A DNA stretch of 39,940 nucleotides from an uncultured Bacteroidia bacterium. Lineage in GTDB: Bacteria; Bacteroidota; Bacteroidia; Bacteroidales; CAJPTX01. This document shows positions 34,177 to 39,940 of this stretch, one piece after another (the stretch's first letter is position 1; each line of letters begins with the position of its first letter). The position numbers were made by a program, and so were the translations under genes. Location: the NCBI GenBank assembly GCA_938038735.1, contig CALHSW010000005.1, positions 1 to 39,940 on the forward strand. Reading direction: 5' to 3'. The notes under the pieces were generated by a model. It had not been told where the DNA came from. It worked only from the letters and a program-made list of their open reading frames with translations, and did no database searches.

Positions 34177-34623
34177 CTAACTAATCACCTGCACCTTCAC
34201 CGTCTGCCCGCTCGCCGGCTTGAGGCACTTCACCACGTAGTGGTACGTAATCCCGTCCGCCGTCGAGAAGTTCAACTCCTTCCGAATCACGCACCGGTCG
34301 ATCTGCAGCCCGTAGCACTCGGGGTCCTCCGGCACCACCCGCAGCGCCCACTCCCCCGCCACCGTCCCATCGTCGTCCGTGAACGGCTGCGTGCCCCCCT
34401 TCTTCACGAAGAGGTCGAACGTGAACTCGTACGTGTTCCGCGTGTACTTCGCGTCCACGATGCCCCCGCCCTCCTCCTGCGCCAGCGTCTCGTCGCCCGC
34501 CGAGGTGCTCAGCGTGGTGCTATCCAGCTTAGGCACCTCGAACGACTTCCACGTTGTCCCCGGCGCGCCGTCCTTGCTCTCCGTGTAGCTCAACGTGCAT
34601 TTACCCCATGATAGTACTCCCAT
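34177..34623 (-). CDS. Phage major tail tube-like protein
   Basis: The 148-residue protein begins MGVLSWGKCTLSY and is beta-rich. It has the pattern LSTSAGDETLAQEEGG, then YTRNTYEFTFDLFVKKG, then RVVPEDPECYG and a C-terminal strand YHYVVKCLKPASG. I associate this pattern with tail-tube proteins of Bacteroidota siphophages. It follows the tail-completion gene and precedes the chaperone-position gene, the usual order. The strong beta content and near-neutral size also fit a tube subunit. Confidence 0.7.
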   Translation of the reverse strand: MGVLSWGKCTLSYTESKDGAPGTTWKSFEVPKLDSTTLSTSAGDETLAQEEGGGIVDAKYTRNTYEFTFDLFVKKGGTQPFTDDDGTVAGEWALRVVPEDPECYGLQIDRCVIRKELNFSTADGITYHYVVKCLKPASGQTVKVQVIS

Positions 34624-34672
34624 TGCCTTCCTTCCTTTCCTCGCTTTAAAACGTTTACAATAAAAACAACAA

Positions 34673-35104
34673 TCACTCGTAGAAATCGTACCCCAGCTTC
34701 ACCACCACGAAGTGCTGGCGCACGCTGCCCCCCTCCGCGTCCTCCACCGTGCGGATCGCGCTTTGCAGCCAGAAGCGGTAGCCCCCGCTCACCGCGCACG
34801 TCAGCCCCGCCACCCACGCCGCCGCCGCGGCCTCCAGCGTGGCGCAGCGCGCCCCGTCCGCCACCGCCCGCCCGCTGGGCAGCACCACATCGGGTACAAA
34901 GATCATCACCGTCACCGCCCCGCTCTGCACCTCCCCCGGCAGCCCCGCCGTGAACGCCACCACGATATCCTCCGCCGCGCGGTCAGCCGGCCGCAGCCCG
35001 CTGCGGTAGATCGCCCCCTTCGCCTCCGCCGCCAGCCCGCTCCCCCGCAGGAACCGCAGCACGTCACCCTGCACCTCGCTCCCCGTCTTCGTCACGCCCC
35101 GCAT
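34673..35104 (-). CDS. Phage tail completion/neck-like protein
   Basis: The 143-residue product starts GVTKTGSEVQGDVLRFL and has an alternating helix/strand layout (EDIVVAFTAGLPGEVQSGAVTVMIFVPD), ending VRQHFVVVKLGYDFYE. It lies between the HK97 gp10-like gene (after one small gene) and the tail tube, the place of the tail-terminator or completion protein. Identification rests mainly on position and fold pattern. Confidence 0.6.
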   Translation of the reverse strand: MRGVTKTGSEVQGDVLRFLRGSGLAAEAKGAIYRSGLRPADRAAEDIVVAFTAGLPGEVQSGAVTVMIFVPDVVLPSGRAVADGARCATLEAAAAAWVAGLTCAVSGGYRFWLQSAIRTVEDAEGGSVRQHFVVVKLGYDFYE

Positions 35105-35108
35105 CGCC

Positions 35109-35348
35109 CTACGCCTCGCCTTCGTAGTAGTACCACGCCGCCGCCGCGCTCAGCGCGGAGAGCAGCGCCCCCACCAAGAGCAGCAGCGACTCCACCACGC
35201 TCCCCCGCCGCAGCGCCCCCAGCAGGAGCGCCAGGCACACCGCCGCGCCCGCGCCGCACAGCCACACCACCGGCCGCCGCCGCAGCGACCCAGCCACCCG
35301 CGCCGCCAGCCCCCGCAGCCTCGCCAACCCCTTCTCCAATCCGTCCAT
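35109..35348 (-). CDS. Small two-helix membrane protein in the neck module
   Basis: From the ATG at 35348 the 79-residue protein has a basic N-terminus (LARLRGLAARVAGSLRRR), two likely membrane helices (VVWLCGAGAAVCLALLLG and SLLLLVGALLSALSAAAAW) and the tail YYYEGEA. An AAAGGATTGG site precedes it. Two helices and small size recall a holin, but its position between neck genes is unusual. It overlaps nothing and ends 4 bases before the next gene's start. Confidence 0.6.
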   Translation of the reverse strand: MDGLEKGLARLRGLAARVAGSLRRRPVVWLCGAGAAVCLALLLGALRRGSVVESLLLLVGALLSALSAAAAWYYYEGEA

Positions 35349-35398
35349 CGCCAATCCTTTCCTTTTCTCGTTTACCATTCCATTGCAATCACTTTTCC

Positions 35399-35824
35399 TC
35401 ATCGCAGCTTCGCCGCCAGCTCCCGCACCATCCGCCGCGCCAGCAGCTCCGCGCTCTCCAGCACGTTGTACCCCCGCGCCGACACGTACGCCGCGTAAGC
35501 CATCCCCGCCGTCACCACCAGCGCCGCCCCCTCGGGGTACTCCCGCACCAGCCGCAGCGCCAGCTCCCGCCCCGCCGCGCCCCCCGCGCCCCCGAAGCCC
35601 GCCGTCTGCACCGTACGCCCATCCATGCTTACCACGTAACCCACCGAGCTGCGCAGGTTGCCCGTGCGGTCGGTGTAGCTACCCCCCTCGCGCGCCTCCG
35701 CCACCGCCGCCTCCCCCACGTAGCACAGCCAGCGGGCCACCGCCCCCTTCTGCGCCTCCACCGCCTCGGCCAGCGCGTGCGCCACCTCCGCCTCTGTGTA
35801 TCGCCTCCGTACGCCCATTACCAT
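35399..35824 (-). CDS. Phage HK97 gp10-like neck protein
   Basis: The 141-residue product contains SYTDRTGNLRSSVGYVV and AAGRELALRLVREY, then MAYAAYVSARGYNVLESAE. This T-G-N-L-R-x-S and A-x-Y-V motif series is characteristic of HK97 gp10-like head-tail proteins. Its ATG overlaps the upstream stop by one base (TGATG). The longer frame to 35968 runs through the previous gene and is rejected. Confidence 0.8.
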   Translation of the reverse strand: MVMGVRRRYTEAEVAHALAEAVEAQKGAVARWLCYVGEAAVAEAREGGSYTDRTGNLRSSVGYVVSMDGRTVQTAGFGGAGGAAGRELALRLVREYPEGAALVVTAGMAYAAYVSARGYNVLESAELLARRMVRELAAKLR

Positions 35825-36153
35825 CAAAGCATTATACGCACCTGGAGCACCGCGTCCAGCGGCTCCCACGACACCACCTCCCCCTCCGCCACCACGCGCC
35901 CCGCGCCGTCCTCCACGCGGCACATCCCGCGCCGCTCCTCGCACGGCTGCTCCACGTACACGATCCACGACGCCATCCTGAACCGCTCCCCGTACACCGC
36001 CCCCAGGTTATCCATCCGCTGCGCCACGTACTGGCACGGCACCCCCTCGTCCCACGCCGCCGCGCCCCCCACGGGGTAGCCCGTCGCGGGGTCCAGCCCA
36101 TCGCCGCCCCCGCCCGCCGCCGCGAAGCGAATCCGCCCATTCTCAATGATCAT
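35824..36153 (-). CDS. Phage head-closure-like protein
   Basis: This 109-residue protein starts MIIENGRIRFAAAGGGG, continues PCQYVAQRMDNLGAVYGERFRMASWIVYVE, and ends SWEPLDAVLQVRIML. Position and size (between connector and gp10-like genes) fit a head-closure or stopper protein. It overlaps the connector gene by four bases (ATGA), the tight packing seen in phage structural operons. Confidence 0.62.
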   Translation of the reverse strand: MIIENGRIRFAAAGGGGDGLDPATGYPVGGAAAWDEGVPCQYVAQRMDNLGAVYGERFRMASWIVYVEQPCEERRGMCRVEDGAGRVVAEGEVVSWEPLDAVLQVRIML

Positions 36154-36485
36154 AGCCCATCCCCTTTATAGCCGTACTGCGCCCCCTCCGCCCCGCTGGG
36201 CTCCCCCAGCTCGCGGTAGAGATGCCGCGCCTCCGCCAGCAGCCCCCGCCGCTCCCACTCCGTGAAGCCGAACGACTGCCCCCCCTGCGCCACGTTCGGC
36301 GCCCCCGCCAGCCAGCGGTACACATCCGCCAGCGTCAGCAGGAACGCCCGGTCTTCGAAGGGGTCTGCCAGCGGCGCCTCCAGGTCGAGCCCCCGCCGCG
36401 CCGCGCACCCCGCCACCGCCTCCCGCGGAATTGGGTAGAGCGACACGCTGCGCAGCAGCGACATCAAATCCATTCCACCGCCCAT
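36150..36485 (-). CDS. Phage head-tail connector (gp6-like) protein
   Basis: The 111-residue, mostly helical protein (LLRSVSLYPIP; FEDRAFLLTLADVYRWLAG; FTEWERRGLLAEARHLYREL) lies directly after the major capsid gene, the usual place of the gp6-like connector. The start may be the ATG at 36485 or 36473. It overlaps the following gene by four bases. Confidence 0.65.
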   Translation of the reverse strand: MGGGMDLMSLLRSVSLYPIPREAVAGCAARRGLDLEAPLADPFEDRAFLLTLADVYRWLAGAPNVAQGGQSFGFTEWERRGLLAEARHLYRELGEPSGAEGAQYGYKGDGL

Positions 36486-36496
36486 CGCCGTTCAGC

Positions 36497-37588
36497 CTAC
36501 TTCGTTTGGTCGGCCTGCAGCGTGAAGATATCCCCCGCGCCGTCAATCACCGGGAGGCACAGCGCCTGCGCCGTGGTGTACTCCTCCAGCGGGTCCACCT
36601 GCGAGAACTTCGACACCAGCACGTGCGTCCCTGCCTTTTGGTACGCCACCCACGAGGCGGGGTTGGTCTCCTCCGCCAGCGTGCCGTACACCAGCCGCCC
36701 CACCGTCGCCTCCGGCACCGCCACCACGTTCGCCTCCGCCCACGGCTTCACCGTTTCGCTGCGCCCGCTGGGCTGCTCCACGCGGTAGCTCCCGTTCACC
36801 ACGTGGAACTCCGCCCCGAACTCGTTGCGCAGCGCCATCAGCATCGCGTCCACGCTCGTCGCCACCAGCAACTCCGGCTTCGCCGCCAGCACCCCATGCG
36901 CCTGCGCCCCGAAGAGCCGCCCCTGCGCGCTCGCCCGCAGGTAGTCAAAGTACTTGCGCGAAAGGTAGACGTGCAGCGGCGTCACCCCCCGCGCGTCCGC
37001 CGCCGCGAAGAGCCCCCGCAGGTCGTCAATCGGCTTCGCCGCCGCCGCGTCCTCCCACTTCGCCGCGCTCTTCACCGTGTTCTTCGGCAGGTACCCGAAC
37101 GACGCGCGCACCCCCGTCCCCACGTTCTCCGCGTCCGTCACCAGGCATTGCCCCGTCGAGAGCGCCGATTGAAACATAATCTCCTTGCGCACATCGATCG
37201 CCTTGATCACCTTCGCCACATCGTCGAAGACCCGCGCCGCCACCTCCGCCTCGCTCGCCCCCTTGGCGCGCATCACGTTGATGTTCGAAATCTCAATCTC
37301 CCCCTTGCGCATCTTGATACCCAGCTTCGGGATCGTGCCGCTCGCCCGCGACACCGCCGCGCGGCTCTTGAGCGGCAGCGAGCTCTCCAGGCTCACCACG
37401 TCAGCCGCCACCACGCTGTGGTTGATATCCGTGCTCCCCCAGCGCAGGTCCGCGCTGTACTCCTCGCGCAGCAGCGTCTTGTGCAGGTACGGCGACTCCG
37501 CCGCCGCGCCGTTGAACTTCTCCATCACCGCCCCCACGAAGCCGTGGAAATACTTCTCAACGTACTCCGCAAATAGTGTTTTCTCCAT
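36497..37588 (-). CDS. Phage major capsid protein
   Basis: The 363-residue protein fits the HK97-fold capsid subunit. It has an N-terminal helical region, a segment TDINHSVVAADVVSLESSLPLKSR, an E-loop-like basic stretch (GIKMRKGEIEISN), and a spine helix with ASEAEVAARVFDDVAKVIKAID. A long beta-rich domain ends in VSKFSQVDPLEEYTTAQALCLPVID. It is in the right place: after the scaffold and a small structural gene and before the connector. Family membership (Phage_cap_E or a Bacteroidota-specific group) cannot be decided by eye. Confidence 0.85.
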   Translation of the reverse strand: MEKTLFAEYVEKYFHGFVGAVMEKFNGAAAESPYLHKTLLREEYSADLRWGSTDINHSVVAADVVSLESSLPLKSRAAVSRASGTIPKLGIKMRKGEIEISNINVMRAKGASEAEVAARVFDDVAKVIKAIDVRKEIMFQSALSTGQCLVTDAENVGTGVRASFGYLPKNTVKSAAKWEDAAAAKPIDDLRGLFAAADARGVTPLHVYLSRKYFDYLRASAQGRLFGAQAHGVLAAKPELLVATSVDAMLMALRNEFGAEFHVVNGSYRVEQPSGRSETVKPWAEANVVAVPEATVGRLVYGTLAEETNPASWVAYQKAGTHVLVSKFSQVDPLEEYTTAQALCLPVIDGAGDIFTLQADQTK

Positions 37589-37634
37589 AATCCTTTCCTC
37601 GTATGCCTTACTCGTTTTTTACCCTATAAACATG

Positions 37635-38072
37635 CTACTCCCCCTTCGCCACGTGGATGAAATCCAGCCGCGGCAGCGCCGCCCGCGCCTCCTTGCCCAC
37701 CTTGAACGGCACCGCCGCCCAGTTCACCGTGCCGCTCGTCACGATCCCCACCCGCGGGTCGTTTAGCCGCACCGTGCTGCGCGCCACCCCCACGGGCTGC
37801 GCGTCGGTCGGCGCGGTAAACACCCCGTCAGCCCCCAGCGGGAACGGCTGGTACTCCCCAGCCTCCGTGCGCCCAATGGGCGTACCTGCGTACACCGCCT
37901 CCGCCAGCCCAGCCTCCGCGTGCGCCGCCGCGTACGCCGCCAGCGACTCCCGGTACGCCGCCACCGCCAGCGTGCGCCCCCCGGGCAGATCCGTCACCGC
38001 CTGCACGATCGCGATCCCATCGTTCGCCGTCGTGATATCCTCCCGGTAAACCCCCAAATTTGACTCTGCCAT
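37635..38072 (-). CDS. Small phage structural protein, possible head decoration
   Basis: The 145-residue protein (NLGVYREDITTANDGIAIVQ; GGRTLAVAAYRESL; GVARSTVRLNDPRVGIVTSGTVNW) sits between scaffold and capsid genes, where many phages encode a decoration or stabilising protein. The beta-rich C-terminal half supports that. A GGGAGGAG site precedes the ATG. A TTGA microsatellite lies just upstream of this site. Confidence 0.62.
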   Translation of the reverse strand: MAESNLGVYREDITTANDGIAIVQAVTDLPGGRTLAVAAYRESLAAYAAAHAEAGLAEAVYAGTPIGRTEAGEYQPFPLGADGVFTAPTDAQPVGVARSTVRLNDPRVGIVTSGTVNWAAVPFKVGKEARAALPRLDFIHVAKGE

Positions 38073-38087
38073 TGCCTTACTCCTCCC

Positions 38088-38106
38088 TTGATTGATTGAT
38101 TGATTA
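38088..38106 (+). repeat. TTGA microsatellite upstream of a structural gene
   Basis: About four and a half TTGA copies occur in the short gap between the scaffold-like gene and the small structural gene, a few bases before the latter's ribosome-binding site. Confidence 0.85.
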
Positions 38107-38138
38107 AAAGCCTTTCCGTACCCAGCATGCCGCCGCGC

Positions 38139-38813
38139 CTACACGTTTGCCCGCGCCAGCACCGCCTTAAGCTCCTCCGCCGTGGCCTCCGCCCCGCGCG
38201 CCGCGCCAGCCTCGCCCCCCTGCGGCGGCGCGAACCGCACCCCCTGCGCCGCCAGCGCCTGCACCGTCCCCTCCACCTCCTGCGCCACCCGCGCCTTCTC
38301 CTCCCCCCACGCCGCCTCGCTCAGCCCCCCCAGCGGCAGCCGCGCGTACACCGCCCGCATCGGCTCGGGCAGCCGCGCCACCAGCCCTTGCAGCTCCTCC
38401 CGCCGCGCCGTCTCCACCCGCGTCTGCTCCATCTCCGCCACGCGCCCCGCGAGCCGCTCCACCGCCGCCAGCACCCCCTGCGCCCACGCCGGCGCGCCCT
38501 CCGCGCCCTCCTTCGCGCCCTTCGTATCCTTCGGGTCCTTCCCCGCATTCGCCGCCATTGCCGCGGGCTGCGCCCCTTCGGCGGGCTTGCCGTCCTTGAG
38601 CCCGTGCTGCCGCTCGTACGCCAGCACCGCCGCCCGCTCGATATCCTCCCGCGACGGCATCGCCGCCGCCGCCGTTTGCTCCGTCTGCGCTGTAATCGTA
38701 TCTATCTGACCCTGCGCCGCCGCGCCGCCCGCTACCGTGCCGCCCGCCGTTGCCGTTGCTGCCGCCGCTCCAGCCGCGGGCTGCGCACCATTCTGACTCT
38801 GCTTCTTCTCCAT
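38139..38813 (-). CDS. Phage scaffold-like protein
   Basis: The 224-residue protein is dominated by Ala/Glu/Gln. An unstructured N-terminal part (GAAAATATAGGTVAGGAAA) is followed by long charged helices (EDIERAAVLAYERQHGLKDG; VLAAVERLAGRVAEMEQTRVE; EEKARVAQEVEGTVQAL). A helical, charged protein just before the capsid gene is the usual signature of a capsid scaffold. No protease motif is evident. A GAGGAG site precedes the ATG, and a hairpin separates it from the tail-fibre-like gene, so it likely starts the head operon. Confidence 0.7.
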   Translation of the reverse strand: MEKKQSQNGAQPAAGAAAATATAGGTVAGGAAAQGQIDTITAQTEQTAAAAMPSREDIERAAVLAYERQHGLKDGKPAEGAQPAAMAANAGKDPKDTKGAKEGAEGAPAWAQGVLAAVERLAGRVAEMEQTRVETARREELQGLVARLPEPMRAVYARLPLGGLSEAAWGEEKARVAQEVEGTVQALAAQGVRFAPPQGGEAGAARGAEATAEELKAVLARANV

Positions 38814-38848
38814 GCCGTTTGTCTCCTCGTTTCTATTGTATACGTTGT

Positions 38849-38870
38849 AAACGCTACAAATTTAGCGTTT
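38849..38870 (-). terminator. Hairpin between the tail-fibre-like and scaffold genes
   Basis: Arms 38849-38856 and 38863-38870 pair over 8 bp. The minus strand continues TTTAC, a weak T tract. On the plus strand the hairpin is followed by a longer T run. It may end the tail-fibre-like transcript. Confidence 0.5.
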
Positions 38871-38913
38871 TTGTTTAATATGTAAACGGTTAGCACGGTA
38901 GACTCCGTAAGCG

Positions 38914-39940
38914 CTATTCTATCATTTTTGCCCCTCTTATGATAAACTCACCCGTTTCAGAATTACTGTATATATATTTCGCACTGCTATTAAAAACACA
39001 GAAACCATTGCGCGCTATTATAAACTTCTGCTGGCTCTTTATACTTTCATATTTAATCCTATAACTGTAAAAGTATTTTACGTTTTTTGCTTTTATGCTC
39101 GCAGTACTATTCGTACCGTACAAATCTATGCCCGAGGTGTGCTTGTTTATAATTCCTGCCTTTGCCAATAAATTGATGTGCACTTTCCCTTTTACGCTTA
39201 TCGATTCGTAGCTCTTCGCTTGGACTCTAATCTTGGCAACAGTGCCATTCCTATAAGTATAACCCACTTTGTACCTTCCATCAGGCGCTCCATCACCTGT
39301 ATTGCCGTACAATTCTATTTCCTTGCCCCCCATAAGCACATGCCCATCAAACACAATTGCGACCATGGCAAAATCGCCTTCATAGCCACCCGCATTAGCG
39401 TTAAACTCATAGGCTGCGGTAATATAAATATCAACGGAAACCGTTTCATTGCCAATGTTTCGCACGGTGCTCAGATCGAATGAAACTTCTTGCTCAAACG
39501 GCAATATTTTCTCTATCGGTTTGCTACCTTGAAGGATTTTAATCTCGCAGCTCCTTTCATCCATACTCCGGAAAAATTCGTGGAACTCGCTCGCTTCATC
39601 CCTCCCTATGGTGTCTATTTTAGCTATAGGCGGTATGCTCTTCGTGGGGTTAATCTCGAACAGGTCCCCATTATCCGCCCACGCCATGGCGCCGTCCGTC
39701 GCCATCAGCATCCTCCCGATCTTGGCCGACCCGTCGTGCCGCAGGATCGTGTTCGCCTTCCCCTGCACCGCCTCCGCGAAGGTACCCCCCGCCCAGAACG
39801 CGGGGGTGTTCATGCTATACGCACCCGCGTAGCCGCCCCCCCACAGCCCCGCCGTGGTGCACGCCGCCTTGCCCCGCCCCTGCATCAGCTCCAGCCCGAA
39901 GGTGCGCAGCCGTCCCCCCTCCACCAGCGTGAACCCCTGC
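38914..39940 (-). CDS. Phage tail-fibre-like protein, C-terminal part
   Basis: The frame is open through the right edge, so the N-terminus is outside. The first ~100 visible residues (WAGGTFAEAVQGKANTILRHDG; GRMLMATDGAMAWADNGDLFEI) match the stem-type pattern I associate with tail-fibre or minor-tail proteins of Bacteroidota phages. The remaining ~235 residues are beta-rich and Asn/Ser/Lys/Tyr-rich, ending FIIRGAKMIE, and look like a receptor-binding head. DNA composition changes sharply near 39640: lines to the right are around 70-75% G+C, lines to the left around 35%. A GTG at 39924 could start a shorter product, but continuity upstream argues against it. Confidence 0.7.
   Translation of the reverse strand, partial: QGFTLVEGGRLRTFGLELMQGRGKAACTTAGLWGGGYAGAYSMNTPAFWAGGTFAEAVQGKANTILRHDGSAKIGRMLMATDGAMAWADNGDLFEINPTKSIPPIAKIDTIGRDEASEFHEFFRSMDERSCEIKILQGSKPIEKILPFEQEVSFDLSTVRNIGNETVSVDIYITAAYEFNANAGGYEGDFAMVAIVFDGHVLMGGKEIELYGNTGDGAPDGRYKVGYTYRNGTVAKIRVQAKSYESISVKGKVHINLLAKAGIINKHTSGIDLYGTNSTASIKAKNVKYFYSYRIKYESIKSQQKFIIARNGFCVFNSSAKYIYSNSETGEFIIRGAKMIE

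Noticed and set aside
34712..37576. Long plus-strand frames (34712-36079, 35383-36171, 36431-37576)
   Set aside because: They lie opposite well-ordered phage genes, are made of Arg/His/Pro-rich sequence typical of antisense reading of GC-rich DNA, and show no domains.
38914..39940. Diversity-generating retroelement target
   Set aside because: No reverse transcriptase or template repeat is in the window, and the C-terminus lacks the usual lectin-like variable-region layout.
1..39940. tRNA genes and rRNA
   Set aside because: I scanned for T-arm GGTTCGA-type motifs with CCA-side stems and saw no convincing cloverleaf. A covariance search would be decisive.

Overview
The window reads as a chromosomal segment of a Bacteroidota bacterium, most likely Bacteroidales. 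The supporting signs are repeated -7 promoter boxes of the form TAnnTTTG, a protein with a type IX secretion C-terminal sorting domain, a lipoprotein-like NagZ/beta-lactamase fusion typical of Bacteroidales, and a two-subunit transketolase. I cannot name the genus. No rRNA, tRNA or classical CRISPR array was recognised.

Layout. (1) 1-18.4 kb is core metabolism and envelope: the end of murB, nadB, a T9SS cargo protein, purQ, a phosphohexomutase, a lipoprotein plus lpxH, then a long minus-strand series (HAD phosphatase, pdxY, NagZ/beta-lactamase fusion, LytTR regulator, small exported protein, acyltransferase, double universal stress protein, AsmA-like protein). (2) 18.5-25.9 kb is an accessory island between asmA-like and sodB. 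It holds a decayed Panacea-domain gene, a DUF6266-like gene, a type IV restriction pair McrB/McrC, and an AlbA_2/ATPase-fold regulator flanked on both sides by the same unusual repeat architecture. (3) 25.9-33.5 kb is core again: sodB, tadA, a TPR protein, a U32 peptidase, a DUF1573 protein, and an operon of transketolase N-half, an MGS-like protein, transketolase C-half and a small membrane protein. (4) 33.6-39.94 kb is a minus-strand phage structural module with far higher G+C. In order of transcription it holds a tail-fibre-like protein (cut by the window edge), scaffold, small structural protein, major capsid, connector and neck proteins, tail tube and a chaperone-position protein. It stops abruptly next to host genes with no tape-measure gene.

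How the parts relate. The island looks like a defence locus: McrBC would cut modified incoming DNA, next to remnants of a Panacea-type (antitoxin-like) gene and a regulator. The most unusual items are: (a) four ATGTCCAAG boxes spaced 101-12-101 bp, repeated with identical geometry on each side of the AlbA_2 gene; (b) an MGS-family protein lodged between the two transketolase subunits that lacks the catalytic aspartate of methylglyoxal synthase; (c) the truncated or permuted high-GC phage block; and (d) a tail-fibre-like gene whose 3' part is AT-rich while its 5' part is very GC-rich, suggesting a swapped receptor-binding end.

All function calls come from reading motifs by eye. No database search was possible.
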